DNA from: Filosporella fistucella
Lineage: Eukaryota; Ascomycota; Leotiomycetes; Helotiales
DNA length: 64,000 bases
Assembly: GCA_030077755.1 (NCBI GenBank)
Contig: JAQJZZ010000012.1
Coordinates: 496,001-560,000 of the forward strand
Reading direction: 5' to 3'
The number at the start of each line of letters is the position of its first letter. Within the stretch, counting starts at the first letter, position 1. Of the stretch, positions 11,439-22,298 are shown piece after piece. Below the pieces are notes generated by a model. The model had not been told where the DNA came from. It did not search any database and saw nothing but the letters and a program-made list of their open reading frames with translations. The position numbers were made by a program, and so were the translations under genes.

Positions 11439-12179
11439 CTATGAAGTATCTGGCTGAATAGCGACCGTCGCCGTCAATCCAACATGATTTCTACGCCTTC
11501 TCCACCTATGAACTCTGTAGCTTGCTCGTTTCATTGCACGTCGTGTTCGCACTGCCCAACGCATATGATCCGGAAGATTTGAGTTGTCTGCGCTTGGCTT
11601 ATACTTCTGTGCGAACAGACCAAAAATAATTCGTCTCAATTCGTTGCAAATTGCAAGCGCCTTTCTCAGAAAATGCTCGCGGCTGGCTCGTGCTTGATCG
11701 AGAGTACGTGTTTGGGGCGGCGTATCTGGATAGCATGCCTCGCGCATGTGTTCAATTCTCAGATACAGCGGATATAGCAGACACTGTGGAGGGCACTGTG
11801 GTTGATGGTGATACAAAAACTGAGGCAACGAAAGTTCCTCGCAAAAGAGAAGACCCCAAGCCCGCATTTTTCCTGTATCCATTTTGTGAAGGTCACGTTT
11901 GAGATTCCTCATGTCGGTCGTGAGTTTTTGAAGATATATAATTTCCCACTCTTTCAGGAGCTCCGTTTCTTCTCCCAGGTTTTCGAGACTTGAGTCTGCA
12001 TCGTCGGCATACAATTTGACTAAAGCCAAACGTTGAGAGTCACTGTATGGTTGATACAAGACTTCGCGTTCAACAATGCCGAATTCGGGGGAAGGGTGGC
12101 CATGGGTATTCGTATTGTGTTGCTGTTCTTGTGTTCCTCTTTCATTCTCTTCGTGATGCATGGAATTATTGTGCGCCAT
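11439..12179 (-). CDS. Uncharacterised 246-residue protein, His/Asn-rich N-terminus, Arg-rich C-terminus
   Basis: Single-exon frame. The first ATG is at 12177-12179; the frame extends five codons upstream without an ATG. The N-terminal 35 residues are rich in His, Asn, Gln and Glu. The middle is helical and charged (EEWEIIYLQKL-type segment with many Leu/Lys/Glu). Near residues 125-140 there is a Pro/Cys/Tyr patch. The C-terminal 60 residues are strongly basic with RTRRAMKRASYR and RWRRRR. No signal peptide, membrane segment or known domain is recognised. The Arg clusters could be a nuclear signal or bind nucleic acid; that is inference. A single long open frame in a low-density region is the main support. 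Confidence 0.45.
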   Translation of the reverse strand: MAHNNSMHHEENERGTQEQQHNTNTHGHPSPEFGIVEREVLYQPYSDSQRLALVKLYADDADSSLENLGEETELLKEWEIIYLQKLTTDMRNLKRDLHKMDTGKMRAWGLLFCEELSLPQFLYHHQPQCPPQCLLYPLYLRIEHMREACYPDTPPQTRTLDQARASREHFLRKALAICNELRRIIFGLFAQKYKPSADNSNLPDHMRWAVRTRRAMKRASYRVHRWRRRRNHVGLTATVAIQPDTS

Positions 12180-14034
12180 ATTGTGGATAGACAAGCTTCG
12201 GGAAGGGAATTAGCATGCTAGGCATGTCAGCGCTATGTCAATGACCGACCTGACTGTAAAAGGCTTGATCTGGAGCTCGATTGTTGATGGTTGAAAACCG
12301 ACTGAAACAATAGGCAGAGATAAGGTATCAGTTGTCGATATTTTGAGAGAATGACTGATTAGGAATGAATATATACAAATATATCTGTTGTTGATCATGA
12401 CCAAAATAATTTGGAAATGGAGTTGAACAGAAGAAATGCTCAACAGTGTGAAAGTTCGTTCCTTCCTTACCAAAATGCACTTGTAAAAAGTCGCACTGGA
12501 GGTTCGAGACCGAAGGTAGAGATTGTGACTCCATTTTTGAACAGTGAGGCATGTATCAGCAATGTGCTTGACAACCGGAAAGAAAAGTGTGGGAATGAAT
12601 CAGTCTGGTACAAGTTGGACATAAACTTCGGCAAGCTTGCACGTACTTCACGGCTCAGCTTCTCGCGAAGTCGAAGGGAGAGTTCGAATGCACAGAAAGA
12701 AAGAAATTGATAGTTAAATATTTGGAGATTGCTCTCAACTTCGCGAGAAGGTTTGACCCAAATGTCAAAATGCTCGGTATTGACAATTTGCAAGCTCAGG
12801 GACCTGCTATTACCTGTGCCAGTCATCATGTAAATGGCTTTTGTTTACGCTGTATCGGCACACATCGATGCGGACCAGGCGACGGGACAATCCAAACTTT
12901 ATCGTCCCATTCCTTCCTAGGTCCTTAGCATTGGATCTGAATGTTACCCAAAGGCCAGTATAGCTTGTAAACGCGGTGAGAAACCGAGCCAGAGTTTCGT
13001 TGTGCCTCTGATATCAAGCTCGACATGGGCGCAGTGAGTCGATTGTCGCGATTTCGCTCTCTTGGTAGAACAGAGTCGAGCGTCCGTGTCCCTGTGTTCT
13101 TGCTGCCTTGCATTAATGCCCTCCCGACTTCAGGGTATGTTTTGCCCCCTCTCAATGACAATATGTAGCTTGGCCAGTATATCTTGACAGACAACATAGA
13201 GCTCGTTCTTCGTCTCCGTATTCTGCCTCAAGTATTCATCCTCCAAACCTCGAGATCGAGGTGTGCCGGGCTCTTTCAAGATCTTCGAGGGCTCATTGTT
13301 GCGTATCGTGTGTAGAATGATTCTATTTCCTATGCATCGAAGGTAGTTCTTGCGCGCACCCCAGGACAGTGAGCCCGACGTATCATTCGAGTAAACAAAG
13401 TCATGGACAGCCGAAGTTGAGGCTTTCACTGGCAGTTGTCAAACACATTTATGGCGGGGTCGAGCTGAGTCATCAAATCGACTTCCAATTTCAACTTATG
13501 CCCATAACAACAATTTTTCTGCAAAGTATTTCACCAAGCAACATCAAGAATCAAGTGATTTTCCTTCTAATCTCACTTGGAAACTCCATGTTAATGCCGG
13601 CCAGGCCTTGCGTACCTACAATTGCTAACTATCTCAATACGAAAAATGCCATCAATTCTTGACGATTCCCATCTGCAAGTGTGCACTGCTAGGTTCACTC
13701 GATATCATCATGTAGGTATCCAACCTGGAAGTTGCCAGGAGAAATGAGAAAGAAAATCGACGAGAGTTCAAGGTATATCGCGTTGGAACCGCTCCGCATG
13801 TCTGGTGAGGAGAATCAGAAGTGAGACAGTACATTGCTTAATTCCAAGCTTTTGCTCTGGTCAAGTCGGATGAATGACACAGAAATCAATTCTGTGCGTA
13901 TCTAAACTTTACTGCCATTTAAAACAATGCATTTCCATTTCTGTTTCTAATCTATGTACAAGAAGTTTTGTTACACACGACCATTGTACAACCCTCCCTA
14001 CCCTTCTATTCTCCCAGACCCGTCTCCTCCATCC
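12180..14034. other. Intergenic, no supported gene
   Basis: Several open frames of 60-120 codons (for example 12467-12829 and 13130-13429, minus strand) have no ATG in a good position or no family signal. A 13-bp inverted repeat, CTTCTCGCGAAGT / ACTTCGCGAGAAG, lies near 12659 and 12738. Nothing else is supported. Confidence 0.45.
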
Positions 14035-15537
14035 TCAAAGTAAAGGAATACTCTGCGCATTCGTACTAAACATCCCAACCGGATCAACCTCCCTCTTGAT
14101 CCGCAACATCCTCTCCCAATTCTCCGCATACAATCTACTACTCCACTCCTCAACTGTCAACTCCGTATCCCTATAATTCACAAACCCTCTGAGCGGCACC
14201 CCTTCGACAGCAAGTTGCTCCTCAAACGGCTTCATCTGCGCTCTCAAATACTCAATCCCATCAGCCGGGAACTCCGTCAATCCAGTAGCAAGTCTTCCTT
14301 CCCATCTAATCAAGAAGAGAGAATCAGCATGGGCAAACGATGTATCTTCATCCTTCACATCCCTTGATACACCACCCCAGAGATCAATAAATCCAAACTT
14401 CGTCATGTCTGTTCGATTGAAGGAGTACGTCGTAGCATTATACAACGCAAAAGCCGATTCATACGTAAACGGCTTATCTTTCCTCAACACCAACGCCTGA
14501 AGGTAAAAGTTCCTCGGCGGATAAGTATCCACCTTGGAGCTGATATCCGGGGTAGCTATCCCCTCCATAGTCCAGAAATCCGCCACCGCACTCGTGAGAT
14601 TCGTTCCTTTCGGCAGAGTCTTCATGAGCGGCTCCATAACCTTCTGAAACTCATCCGGGTTTCCATAATAGAACCCACTTCCCGAAAACGGAGGAGCGGT
14701 CAACTGCCATCTCAAAGACAACTCATCCGGACAATTCCCACTAAGCACAAACTCCTGAATCTTCAATAGAGAATCAACACCCACCTCAATTCCCACATTC
14801 CCCACCGCAATCGTGAAATTCGTCACCTGCTTATAGACAGGTTTCCATGTCCTTGTCGTCAACTCCAGCAAAACCCCATACGACGATCCAGCTCCCTGCG
14901 CAACCCAAAATAAATCTTCATTCTGGGTGCGAGAAGCAGTGACAATACTCCCGTTATATAACATATACACCACACTCTCCAAATAATCCATCGGTGTCCC
15001 CAAAAACCTTGACGTGCTCCCAAACCCACCACCAATAGACGACCCAGCCAATCCAACGCGATTAGCACGTACATGTGGAAAATGCACACCATGAGTTTCC
15101 CAAGCCCAGGTTATCACATCTCCAACTATACTTCCTCCCCCATATGTCAGGAACCCCGTCTCTGCATCAAAAGAAGTGTTTTGAAATGCATCCATGGATA
15201 TAACTAATGCGCCATTATTCCCACCTACGCCGTAGGAACCATATGAGTGTCCTCCGTTCCGCGCTGCGACGGTAAGGTTGAGGGAAAGGGCGCAGGAGAG
15301 AGAAGATGCGAGGTGGGGATAGCTGGTTGGGAAGACGAGGGCGGTTGGGAGGGGACGGATGCGGAGTTGCCAGGGAGAGATGGTAGTGGACCAGGTTGAA
15401 TTGGAAGGGAATGTGGAGGGGATACCTGCTGTTGAAAGGCAGGATTCGAGAGTTTGAGGGGTGGATGTAGATTGTGCTGAGAGGGAGGAAGAGAGGGAGA
15501 GGAAGAAGAGGACTTTAAGGAGGTGAGAGATGGGCAT
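14035..15537 (-). CDS. Secreted FAD-linked oxidoreductase, berberine-bridge (BBE-like) family
   Basis: Single exon, 500 residues. An N-terminal hydrophobic stretch (residues 5-20, cleaved near SLSA-QS) indicates secretion. The PCMH-type FAD fold is clear: RNGGHSYGSYG (93-103) carries the His97 that is covalently linked to FAD in this family, and GLAGSSIGGGFG (162-173) contacts the cofactor. The C-terminal BBE motif reads NYRDTELTVEEW...YAENWERMLRIKREVDP...NAQSI. Family members oxidise sugars, oligosaccharides or alkaloid-type substrates with O2. The Cys that gives a second covalent FAD bond in GOOX-like enzymes is absent: the aligned stretch reads HVRANRVG. The flavin is therefore probably monocovalent. 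Several N-glycosylation sequons are visible. Confidence 0.92.
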   Translation of the reverse strand: MPISHLLKVLFFLSLSSSLSAQSTSTPQTLESCLSTAGIPSTFPSNSTWSTTISPWQLRIRPLPTALVFPTSYPHLASSLSCALSLNLTVAARNGGHSYGSYGVGGNNGALVISMDAFQNTSFDAETGFLTYGGGSIVGDVITWAWETHGVHFPHVRANRVGLAGSSIGGGFGSTSRFLGTPMDYLESVVYMLYNGSIVTASRTQNEDLFWVAQGAGSSYGVLLELTTRTWKPVYKQVTNFTIAVGNVGIEVGVDSLLKIQEFVLSGNCPDELSLRWQLTAPPFSGSGFYYGNPDEFQKVMEPLMKTLPKGTNLTSAVADFWTMEGIATPDISSKVDTYPPRNFYLQALVLRKDKPFTYESAFALYNATTYSFNRTDMTKFGFIDLWGGVSRDVKDEDTSFAHADSLFLIRWEGRLATGLTEFPADGIEYLRAQMKPFEEQLAVEGVPLRGFVNYRDTELTVEEWSSRLYAENWERMLRIKREVDPVGMFSTNAQSIPLL

Positions 15538-16574
15538 TTTGGTGATTCGATATAGAGAGGAGCTGAGAGAAAATGAAAGAGTTTTTTGAATATCAAAAAT
15601 GCCTTCTTCGAGGATGGGACGTAAGAAAGGACTTATTTATATCTTCTGAAAGGTGTGAACATACCCCTCTTCCCCAAGAATTCCACCATCCTTCCTTCAA
15701 TCTTTCAGTCTTTCCAGCTCATCCGATCTCCTCTCCTCTCCCTCCCCTATCCCTTCTCATCCGACATCCTCTTTACCAAACATATTTAAACATAAACCTA
15801 AATACCCACCTCCTCTCAATGACCCTCTCTCCCAAATCCCATATAAACATCCCAAGAGCCTTCAAGGTCCTCATTTACACCACACCCAAACCCCTTCCTT
15901 AATTCCCCCTCACCTCCCCACCGATCAACGCCACAAAGGCCGCATAATATTTGAAAAGAAACAAGAATCCCCTCATCTAAGGTCCATATATTTTAAGTTT
16001 CTCCAGCGAGCGAGAGTGAGATGGATGGTCTTGGCGACGGGGCTGTGTGTTCTTAATCCCAATTCTATATTTTGACCTCTTTTTCGTTCGTTTGCTTGTT
16101 ATGATAAAGTAAAATACGTTTTACTTTAATAACTTTTTTATTGCGATGCGTTAATGAAGTTGTTCTTGTCAAATGGTAGCTTGTCTGGTTTTTTGGTCGT
16201 AGGTTACGAGGTGAGGTTTTGAATCTGAAGTTCTGGTAGATATGATGAAGCGAGAATGCGATAGTGGAGGGGCGGAGGAGCCGGAAAGTATAATTATTCT
16301 CTATTCATTTTCATTTTGATTTTGGATGCCTAAGCAGCTCCTCCCCGATGAGAAACATGCCTCATCCTTACATTTCTGATACAGATTTGTGAATGATAGT
16401 AGAAAGGTAGATATAGTAGTCTATGATGTTATGGTTCAGATAACCGGAATTGATGTGAAATTTGATTTTGAGAAGTATAGTTTCATATTTAATTACTATA
16501 TATAAGATTATCTGTCATGTTTCCCCCAAACTCTATATATGATGCCCATATATCACTACATACGCCCCTCAAAT
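15538..16574. other. Intergenic, promoter of the BBE-like gene
   Basis: Upstream of the FAD oxidase and downstream of the transporter, both on the minus strand. A TATA-like TATAAATA lies at 15634-15641 (minus), about 100 nt before the BBE start. The rest is AT-rich (16050-16540) without coding signal. Confidence 0.5.
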
Positions 16575-18344
16575 CTAAACAGTTTCTCTCCTCTCCTCAA
16601 GCTCCTCAGAGCTCAGCCCCTTTTCCCCAGTGGTAAGTCCCACTCTAAGCACCTCTTCCTCCTCATTAAGTTCCTTCCAAACAATACGATGCGCATCCGT
16701 AGCTCTAAGTCTGCGATCAAACAGGCGATCGATGCCCTCCAGAGGAATATTCTTGGTCTCTGGAAGAAGGAAGTAGACAAAGACAGCAGAACAGATCATC
16801 AAGCTTGCAAAGAAGAAATAGACACCATAACCCATAGCAGCGAACATTTGAGGTGTGAACCGAGCGACGAGGAAGTTCCAGAACCAATTGTTTGCTGCTG
16901 CGAAGGCTTGGGCGAGTGTTCGTACATTTTGATCGAACATTTCGCTGTTGTAGACCCAGGGTGTGGGGTTCCAGGTTGGAGAATAGAATGCCTGGTATTG
17001 TTAGAGAGGTTGATGAATAAGGAGGGAAGTAACTTACGGTCCAGAGATAGAAGAAGAAAATGGCGCTGATACCGGATGGTGGGAGCGAGGTGGTAGGATG
17101 AAGTTGAGGCTTGGCCACAGCAATATATCCACCAACGTAGAAAAGACAGAATGATCCACCGATTGCACCAATCATCAAGAGTCTTCGTCGGCCGTACTGA
17201 TCAATCAAGAAAACGAGGTAGATCAGAGTGAAAACTGTCTTGACGACACCGAAGAGACCGGTAGTGAAGAGAGAGGTATTCTGACCAGTGATGCCGATAC
17301 TCTTGAAAATCGTTGGAGAATAGTAGTTGATGGCGTTAATACCTGAAGTGTTCTGCCAGAAGAAGAGAGAGCCACCGAGGAAAAATCTCCATTGAATAGC
17401 CCTGCTACTTGCGAGAAGTTTGAATGGTTGCCAGAAACCGAGACCACCGGCTTGCATTTGGCGCTCAATGTTGGTATCGATCGCATAAAGTTCTTCCTTG
17501 ATGTACAAATCATCCTCGGGCAATGAGCGGATGTAGCAAAGATTCTTGATCGCAGCCTCGCGTCTACCCTTTGTCATAAGCCATCTTGGAGATTCCTTGA
17601 GCCAGAGACCTCCGACGAGAAGCATTCCTGATGGGATGAGTTGAACGGCGAAGGGAATGATCCATTGCTTGTGGCTTGGCGCCATTGTGCGGTTAAGTCC
17701 ATACTATGATTTTGTCAGTGTTGTACTAGCTGAGTTGGGAGAATCTGCTGTGCTGCTCACGTTGATCCAGAATCCCACAAGTCCACCAATCTGCCAGCCC
17801 AACTCGAACATGCAGACAAGTCGTCCTCGAATAGCAGGCGGTGATATTTCTGAGATGTAGATAGGAGCCAAATTACTCGCTCCACCAACTCCAATACCAG
17901 CAAGAACACGACCAGCGTAGATTAGACCAAGGCCTCTATCACCATTTGCACCGAGCATGAGACCTGAGCCGAGAGTGAAGATCGCAGCGAAGAGAGCAAG
18001 ACCAGAAGTGCGACCAAGTTGGAATGCAGCGATATATGCGATGAGAGCACCAAAGAATGCACCAGCTTGGTAACAAGAGACGATGTTTGCGCTTAGAAGG
18101 TTGACCTCTCCCTTGGACATCTTCGCGAATCCGAATTCATCTCTGAAAGAGGTGAGGGAAATGGTAGTGCCTATGAAAGCGCTGTCGAATATCAGTACGA
18201 GGAATATTATCGCAATCAATTTCCTTACCTGTCATAACCAATCATAATAGCTGCCGATCCTGCGACAGCAGCAATGGCATAGACACGCCAATTGTAAACT
18301 GCGGATGGCGTTGGCCGATCCTCAACCTTAGTGAAGATACCCAT
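16575..18344 (-). CDS. MFS sugar-porter family transporter (quinate permease-like)
   Basis: Four exons: 18229-18344, 17761-18181, 17038-17703, 16575-16991; 539 residues. Introns of 47, 57 and 46 nt keep phase. The start MGIFTKVEDRPTPSAVYNWR followed by YDSAFIGTTISL is typical of fungal quinate/hexose permeases (QutD/Qa-y group). Sugar-porter signatures are present: GRVLAGIGVGGASNLAPIY, KESPRWL, YGRRRLL and PETKNIPLEG. Twelve hydrophobic segments can be traced. It should be a plasma-membrane proton symporter for a sugar or quinate. The substrate is not decidable from sequence, and no quinate catabolic enzymes lie next to it here. The C-terminal tail after PETK is charged and cytosolic. Confidence 0.92.
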
Positions 18345-20022
18345 GATGAACTGTTTTCTCGACAAACAATTGATGTTTGAGAAAGGAGTAGAAATCGAGT
18401 TGTCGAGTTTAACACTAACGATCCGTTGGAGCTAGAAGTCGCAGCTCTTATGGACAAATCTAGGGTCTGGGGAAGATAATCATTCTTCCGCTTTTCGCAG
18501 ACCAAAGTCACTTGAACGTGAGTCTGGTTCCTGATGATTTCCCCACATCCAGGGCAAAATTTTCATCCGCTCCACTCTCTTCCACTTTCGATCCACCATC
18601 AATCCACCATCACGGACGATCCCATTCGTTAGAGGCATGGGATTTTGGAACAGTGTCAGACGAGATCCGGGGTGGATGCCAACCGTCGGGCCAGAAGCTT
18701 GCATTGAGAACTTGGGGCGTTCGACCCCAGACTAAGATGGCCAGACAAGACGCCGTCGTGCTTCTCAGATCATGATGATTGGAGTATGTTTTAGAAGAGA
18801 AGCTTGATCAAGTCTAAGCAAATGTAGGCCGGAATAGCGCTGGTACATCTTTGGAATAGTTGCTCTGCTTGATTCTTTAACCGCTATCGGATCTCAATAT
18901 CCACGTGCGGGTGGATGCGATGGCGAGTCAGTGCCAATTTGATTTGCAGGCCTCAATTGGTGTTGATGAAGGGAGTTGGAACATTGTGGAGAAAGGAGCT
19001 TGGAAGAGTTCCCATCGGTCGGGATGACTTGCACTCGTTGGAATTGCACTTGATTGTCGAATTGAGATTATTCAAGATGAAAGCGGAGTCTGCGATGGTG
19101 TTGTAGTTCATGTGATAGAAGATGAAGATGGGAATCAGAGTTGTGATGGGGAGAGAGGGAATGCTGAGTCAGCGGGGTTTTCTCGCTCAACAGCGCTTTT
19201 TGACGGGGCAGAAAGCTTTCCGGGCTTTCTGAGTCTTCCTCCCCAATTTTCAAGTCTCAGCTACAAAACCACCGCCACTTTTTAACATCACCAACATCAA
19301 GAAGACTACAATCTTGCGTTCAAGACAACACAAGCTTGCTAAATGTTTACGAGAGTATCTCACGTTCCGGCTCAGCATCATCTCGCTCTGCTTAAATTTT
19401 ACCCTCAGCTCTCTGCAGGTTGAGCTCACCACCATTACCTCGGAGCTTCAAGCTTGGCCAGCCGCCTCGACCGGCAGATGTATCAACCACCAAAGACGGT
19501 ATATAAAGCTTTAATCTTGGCCTTCTCCTAATGTCACGTGGTTTCAAGCTCATTCATTAGATTGTCATTCCATCAATTCCTGAGCGTCTCGCACCTACAA
19601 TATGGTATACATTCTATCTCTTATCCCTGATATTATTAGACAGAGACTCTCGGACTCTCAATTATCAAAATTCCTCACTGCTTGATGCCGGATGTTCGGA
19701 CAGCAGGGAAGAGTGCGGGGTTGATTACAGCTACAGTTACTAGGTAGGTAAGTATTCTGCATCAAAAGCCCTTAATCCTGTCCTCCCAGCCTCCTCTTCA
19801 AGCATACAAGCAAGCATTCCCCACTGTACTCTCCATACTCTCTCATACCTGACTTATATCCGCTTCAATCACATCACCATCAAACGGCCCAATTCCGGTG
19901 CAACACAGCTTTACGACAGTTCGTGACAGCTTTATTAGTCCCACGGAAGCAGTTGCTCCGACATTTACCAGAACACTGGGTTCGTCTCATGTCAATTGAA
20001 GCAAGTGATATACAATTGTTCT

Positions 20023-20034
20023 CGAACATGTTCG
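20023..20034. promoter_or_regulatory. Perfect 12-bp palindrome in the GH1 promoter
   Basis: CGAACATGTTCG is self-complementary and lies 206 bp upstream of the GH1 start codon. It resembles paired GAA/TTC half sites; the binding factor is unknown. Confidence 0.35.
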
Positions 20035-20189
20035 CGTTTCCGCATGTTATCCATGTAGAGTTTCTTGGTTCTTGCAAATCTCACTTTCGTCCCCACATTT
20101 CGATTTTATCCGGCATTTGAATTTTGATGGCCTGGTAGATATGAGATCATTAAGGGTAGGGAGCTTGAGAGGGGTAGTCCATGAAATTT

Positions 20190-20195
20190 TATAAA
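20190..20195 (+). promoter_or_regulatory. TATA box of the GH1 gene
   Basis: TATAAA at 20190-20195 lies 45 nt before the ATG at 20240, a normal distance for a highly induced fungal gene with a short leader. Confidence 0.5.
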
Positions 20196-20239
20196 GTTGA
20201 AGCTCCCGCCAAAGTAGAAATAGGTGGGCAGTATCAATT

Positions 20240-22298
20240 ATGTCTTTCTCTATTTTGGTTTTAGTTTTTTGTGGCATTCTGTTACCTGTTTTGGCACAGA
20301 ATAATTCTGCGCCAGCTCCTACTTTTGCGCCTGTTTCGGGATACTCTTCGAAAGTTTACAATGTATCTGCAGCGACAACTACATTATCTTATAATTATTC
20401 CGATGAGGAGTTGGCAATGCTATGGAATCAGGTGGGAAAGATAGCAATTGGGCCAATAACCACTACGGTTTCTCCAACTCCAGAACCTACGGCATATCCT
20501 AGACCTGGATTCATGCACGCACAGGTAACTGAATCAGTATTTTGTATCTTCTAACCTAACATATTCCAGGTGCCATCTTACGAACCCTCTTTAGATAGCA
20601 AATCCCTGCCAGACGATTTCGTTTGGGGTTTGGCTGCGAGCGCATACCAAATTGAAGGTGCTGCAAGAGACGAAGGTAAAGGACCATCAATATGGGACCT
20701 CATAGCACATAGGGATTATGGAGCAGTGGCAGATAATTCAACTGGCGATATTGTTGCTAGCCATTACTGGTTATACAAGCAAGACTTTGCACGACTGAAA
20801 AGTCTAGGAATTCCATATTTTTCGCCTTCATTTTCATGGTAAAGGCACCCACAGTCTAGAAGGAGATTTCCGCTGATTTTACAAGGCCAAGATTCTTCCC
20901 ATTCGGAAACGGACCCGTGAATATGCAAGGCGTGGCTCACTACGACGATGTAATAGCTAGTATGGTATCCGAAGGCATCAAACCAGCAGTGACTCTCTTC
21001 CACTGGGGTAACTATCTCCCTCCTCTCTCCTTCCAACCCCAGAATTAACCAGCCCAGACACCCCCCTCGCGCTCTTTAATTCTTACGGCGCGTGGACCGA
21101 TCCTCGTATCGTAGACGATTTCTTCAATTACGCCAAATTTGTCATCTCCCGCTATGATAAATACGTTCCAATCTGGTATACCTTCAACGAACGCAAGTCC
21201 CCTTTTCCCCAAACCCCTTCTAGCTAACCCATAACCAGCACAATACTGCAACTGGCAATACAAATACTATCCCGCCGGCAACTCCAAAGGCAACTACCCA
21301 GCCTACCACAACATAACAGGTGGTCTCGCCGCCCGGATAGCCTGTTCGCACTACACCCTCCTCGCACACGCCAAAGTCGCAAAATGGTACCATGAAGAAT
21401 TCCACGGCTCCGGACGCATCACATTTAAAAACTCGGGAAACTACTACGAAGCTCTTAATTCCTCATCTGCAGGAGACATAGATGCTGTAGCGCGAAACTA
21501 TGAATTCGTGCTCGGTTGGTTCGGCGGACCATGGAGAGATGGAGATTATTCTCCCATGTTGAAAAAGACACTTGGCGCATTACTGCCGAATCTCACGCAA
21601 CAGGAGAAAGATATGATAAAAGGATCCTGTGATTTCTTCGCTATAGACGCATATACAGGCTACCTCGCTACCTCTGTCCCTGGTGGCTCAGCCGCCTGCG
21701 CTGCCAACACCTCTAATCCCAATTTTCCTGATTGCGCAAGTAGTTCATCCCTCGCTCTCGATGGATTCCCCTTAGGCCCTGCAGCAGATAATGATGTTTC
21801 ATGGCTCGTCAGTACACCCGGCGCTATCCGCAGGTTTTTAAACGTTATTACGAAAGAATTATTTCCTACGGTGGGGGATATCGTAGTTTCTGAGTTTGGA
21901 TTCGCGGAACCGTTTGAGGGGAAGTTGAATAGTTTAGGAAGTATTCTGTGGGATTTGAGGAGGGCGGATTATTATCAGGGGTTTTTGGATAATATACTTG
22001 CTGCTGTTGTTGAGGATGGTATGTTTTTCCACCTCTCCTCTCCCTCTCCCCTCCCTTCCCTCCCCTCCCTTCTCTCTCCCTGTAATCCTCCCCCATCGTC
22101 TAACCACACATAGGCGTAAACGTAACCGGCGCATTCGGCTGGGCCATCTTCGACAATTTCGAATGGTTCGAAGGCAGTAACGTAAAATTCGGCATGCAAT
22201 ACTTAAATCAGACTTCTCTAAAAAGGTATCCAAAAGCTAGTATGTTTCAGTTTCTGGATTGGTTTAAAGAGAAGGGAGGTGTGCGATTTGGTGATTGA
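20240..22298 (+). CDS. Secreted GH1 beta-glucosidase
   Basis: Six exons: 20240-20524, 20570-20838, 20886-21007, 21058-21192, 21239-22018, 22114-22298; 591 residues. A signal peptide (about residues 1-19, ending VLAQ) is followed by a fungal N-terminal extension of about 75 residues with PTPEPTAYPRPG. The GH1 barrel then starts at LPDDFVWGLAASAYQIEG. The acid/base Glu270 is in TFNEP and the nucleophile Glu489 is in VVSEFGF, replacing the usual TENG context. GVNVTGAFGWAIFDNFEW and the closing KRYPKAS match the family. It should hydrolyse cellobiose or aryl-glucosides outside the cell. The intron 21193-21238 starts with GC (GCAAGT); only this restores NEP. Intron 22019-22113 holds a 50-nt pyrimidine tract. 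Confidence 0.93.
22032..22081. repeat. 50-nt uninterrupted C/T tract inside a GH1 intron
   Basis: Only C and T occur between 22032 and 22081, within intron 22019-22113. It is a mirror-like CCT/CTC microsatellite that could form triplex DNA and acts as an extreme polypyrimidine tract before the CTAAC branch site. Confidence 0.85.

Larger units (their letters stand above)
18345..20239. other. Long intergenic region between divergent transporter and GH1 genes
   Basis: Bidirectional promoter space of about 1.9 kb. No coding sequence is supported. A 12-bp perfect palindrome lies at 20023-20034. A TATA-like element at 19500-19507 precedes an ATG at 19602, but the frame from that ATG is only a few tens of codons long. 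Confidence 0.45.

Noticed and set aside
13130..13429. Minus-strand open frame of about 99 codons, continuing in another frame at 12925-13197
   Set aside because: It begins at GTG, needs an unsupported frame change, and matches no family I recognise.
19500..19690. TATA-like element followed by ATG at 19602 and a possible intron
   Set aside because: The resulting peptide is about 15 residues, too short to support a gene.
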